Shown piece after piece: positions 62,474 through 64,000 of a DNA stretch of 64,000 nt (position 1 is its first letter; each line of letters opens with the position of its first letter). Source of the DNA: Deinococcus grandis. Its GTDB lineage: Bacteria > Deinococcota > Deinococci > Deinococcales > Deinococcaceae. The stretch is from positions 753,501 through 817,500 of the forward strand of contig NZ_BCMS01000001.1 in NCBI RefSeq assembly GCF_001485435.1, in the 5' to 3' direction. The translations under genes were made by a program, and so were the position numbers. The notes under the pieces are model-generated. The model saw only the letters and a list, made by a program, of their open reading frames with translations. It searched no databases and was not told the origin of the DNA.

Positions 62474-64000
62474 ATGGATGACCTGACGTACCAGCTGCTC
62501 GCGTACCCCGTCATGGGCGGCGAGCCCCGCGTGATCCCCGCGCGGGAATCGTTCATCAGCGCGGACGGCGGGAACGGCCTGCGCCTCCAGCTCGCCCGGG
62601 GGGACTGCCGGGAGGCCACGTGGACGGCGGTGGGCCGTGACCTCGCCCTGCCGCCCCTGACGCCCACGCAGGTGCAGGTGCGCGTGAACGGCGTCTGGAC
62701 GGCCGTGTGGTTCGGGGAAGTGCGGATCGGCGGGAATGCCCGCGACGTGGACGGCGAGAGCTACACCCTGCGCGGCATGAGCCGGACGTTCGACGAGGTG
62801 GTCCTCAGTGACGGGTTCGCGCAGCCCGCCCAGGCGGCCCACCTGACCCTGCGGGCCGCGTTCCAGGACGTGATCAGCAGCGGGCAGTGGGGCACGCCCA
62901 GCCTCGTGCTGTTCGACGAGGCGCGGTTCGCTGACCTGGGCTTCGACTTCCCGGAGGTGAAGGACGGCGCGCAGCAGACCCTCGCCGGACTGATCGAAGC
63001 GGTGCAGGCCGTCGGGACGCGCGAGAACGTGGACGTGTGGGTGGGCGTGCGCCCCGACCGGTACGCGTTCGCGCGGCCCGCCGCGCAGACCGTGCGGAAC
63101 ATCACGGGCGAGATCAGTGCCCGCCCGCAGTGGCGCAGCCCCGTGGCCGAGACGCCGTACACCGCCGTGCTCTGGTACCTGGGTAAACGCCAGAACGGGC
63201 GCCCTCTGACGTACCTGAGCCGCAGCGACAGCGCCCGCGTGTACCGCACGCGCATCAAACGCCTCACGCCCGGCCCGGACCTCACGTACTGGCAGGCGGC
63301 ACCCGGCACGTGGACATGGGTGACCTACGACGGCGCCGGGCGGTACGTGCCCCTGAACCCACAGCCGCCCCTGGCCGCCTTCGGCGTGCTGCGGGACGGG
63401 AAGGCCGGCACGGAGGACGGCGGCCTCGGCATGACCCAGGACGTGACCCGCCTGGGCCTGCTGTTCGAAACGCCCTACCCCTTCCAGCGGATCACGTACA
63501 CCGGCCGGGCTTACAGCGGCACCCCCGGCAGCCTGGGCAGCGACGTGGCCACGCTGGTCGCCGTGCCGGACGAGACCGGGTACGTGGTCGCGCCCCTCGC
63601 TGAGCACGGCGCCGGATGGGCCGCGGGCAGCATCACGCTCGACGCGCCCGCCACCCGCGTCCTGTTCACCAACCGCGCCAGCCTGGGCGACGCCACCCAG
63701 ACCACGCTGGTCCTCACGGAGTTCCGCGCGGACCTGATCGACCCGCGTGACCTCGACAGCGCCGCCCAGTACCACTACGCACCGCCCGCGCGGGAACCCG
63801 CTGAACTCGAAACGCAGGTGTTCGTGCCGCCGGACGACCTGCCGGGCCGCGTGCGCCTCGACGACCCGGACTTCGGCCCGGCGTACGAGCGAGGGCTGGA
63901 CGCCGTGGAGTACCGCCTCACCGACAACCTGTACACCGCGTACCTGACCGAGCAGGCCGACGATCCCGGCAAGCTCGCGCAGGCCGCCCTCATCAAGAAA
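62474..64000 (+). CDS. Distal tail/baseplate protein (partial, 3' end off window)
   Basis: An open frame of 509 codons running off the right edge. It starts MDDLTYQLLAYPVMGGEPRV with an AGGAGGTGA site 4-12 nt upstream, directly after the tape measure stop. Beta-rich N-terminus (RVNGVWTAVWFGEVRIGGNA), then a central domain (AGLIEAVQAVGTRENVDVWV). Position and composition suggest a distal tail or baseplate hub protein. The assignment is positional. Confidence 0.7.
   Translation, partial: MDDLTYQLLAYPVMGGEPRVIPARESFISADGGNGLRLQLARGDCREATWTAVGRDLALPPLTPTQVQVRVNGVWTAVWFGEVRIGGNARDVDGESYTLRGMSRTFDEVVLSDGFAQPAQAAHLTLRAAFQDVISSGQWGTPSLVLFDEARFADLGFDFPEVKDGAQQTLAGLIEAVQAVGTRENVDVWVGVRPDRYAFARPAAQTVRNITGEISARPQWRSPVAETPYTAVLWYLGKRQNGRPLTYLSRSDSARVYRTRIKRLTPGPDLTYWQAAPGTWTWVTYDGAGRYVPLNPQPPLAAFGVLRDGKAGTEDGGLGMTQDVTRLGLLFETPYPFQRITYTGRAYSGTPGSLGSDVATLVAVPDETGYVVAPLAEHGAGWAAGSITLDAPATRVLFTNRASLGDATQTTLVLTEFRADLIDPRDLDSAAQYHYAPPAREPAELETQVFVPPDDLPGRVRLDDPDFGPAYERGLDAVEYRLTDNLYTAYLTEQADDPGKLAQAALIKK

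Larger units (their letters stand above)
28780..64000. mobile_element. Prophage (siphovirus-type), right end outside window
   Basis: Integrase, lysogeny switch, replication, packaging, head and tail modules follow in standard order for at least 35.2 kb. All modules seen are uninterrupted by transposons or frameshifts, apart from one likely programmed frameshift, so the element looks intact this far. Lysis genes, tail fibres and attR would be beyond the right edge. Confidence 0.95.

Noticed and set aside
28780..64000. DdrO/IrrE-type damage motif (RDRM) controlling the prophage
   Set aside because: I looked for the TTATGTCATTGACATAA-like palindrome near the switch region and found none.

Overview
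The window is high-GC bacterial chromosome and reads as Deinococcus. The evidence is gene content (AI-2E family exporter, nucleoside-type ABC permeases, several GGDEF proteins, type III polyketide synthase, GatB, ComF), a very high-GC codon bias, and many genes whose only visible start signal is a -10 hexamer (TANNNT) about 7 nt before the start codon. That is the leaderless arrangement known to be common in Deinococcus. The assignment is an inference from sequence; no 16S gene is present.

Positions 1 to about 28,780 are ordinary chromosome. From the left: an AI-2E family permease that runs off the left edge (minus strand); a RodZ-like HTH/membrane protein; two fused-operon nucleoside ABC permeases; ndk; a diguanylate cyclase; a lipoprotein; a nitroreductase; an aldo/keto reductase; a type III polyketide synthase; a 610-bp repeat-rich gap; an E1 alpha/beta 2-oxo acid dehydrogenase pair with a TetR-type operator over its promoter; gltX; a MoxR/ChlI-like ATPase; a protein made of six 22-residue repeats; a GGDEF-EAL protein; an EamA exporter; a DUF1697 protein; a GNAT acetyltransferase; an M15 peptidase; gatB; and comF. 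Three copies of a roughly 138-bp structured repeat are scattered here. All sit at TGA trinucleotides. Two of them begin exactly at a gene's stop codon, and one is inserted in frame inside the DUF1697 gene.

From about 28,780 to the right edge is one prophage, at least 35 kb long and not finished at 64,000. Its large serine integrase abuts comF, whose last conserved motif is cut off, so comF is the attachment site. The lysogeny module is integrase, a stand-alone UmuD-like S24 peptidase and a CI-like repressor whose S24 dyad is mutated, all leftward, with a divergent Cro-like gene. Early genes run rightward in an ATGA/GTGA-overlapping chain: an SSB-like protein, a RecD2-like helicase, a D12 adenine methylase, an ASCH protein, a P4-type primase-helicase, a mirror-symmetric 9-bp iteron array, and RusA. 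A promoter followed closely by a terminator and a structured leader precede the late genes. A low-GC membrane-protein gene lies antisense just before the terminase.

The late genes follow siphovirus order: terminase small and large subunits, portal, protease/scaffold, decoration protein, major capsid protein, connectors, tail tube, tail chaperones with a likely frameshift, a lipoprotein, a 2169-residue tape measure with an embedded M23 peptidase, and a baseplate/tail protein open at the right edge. The most unusual items are the symmetric iteron array, the dead repressor next to a live S24 peptidase, the comF insertion, and the TGA-targeting repeat that has become coding sequence.
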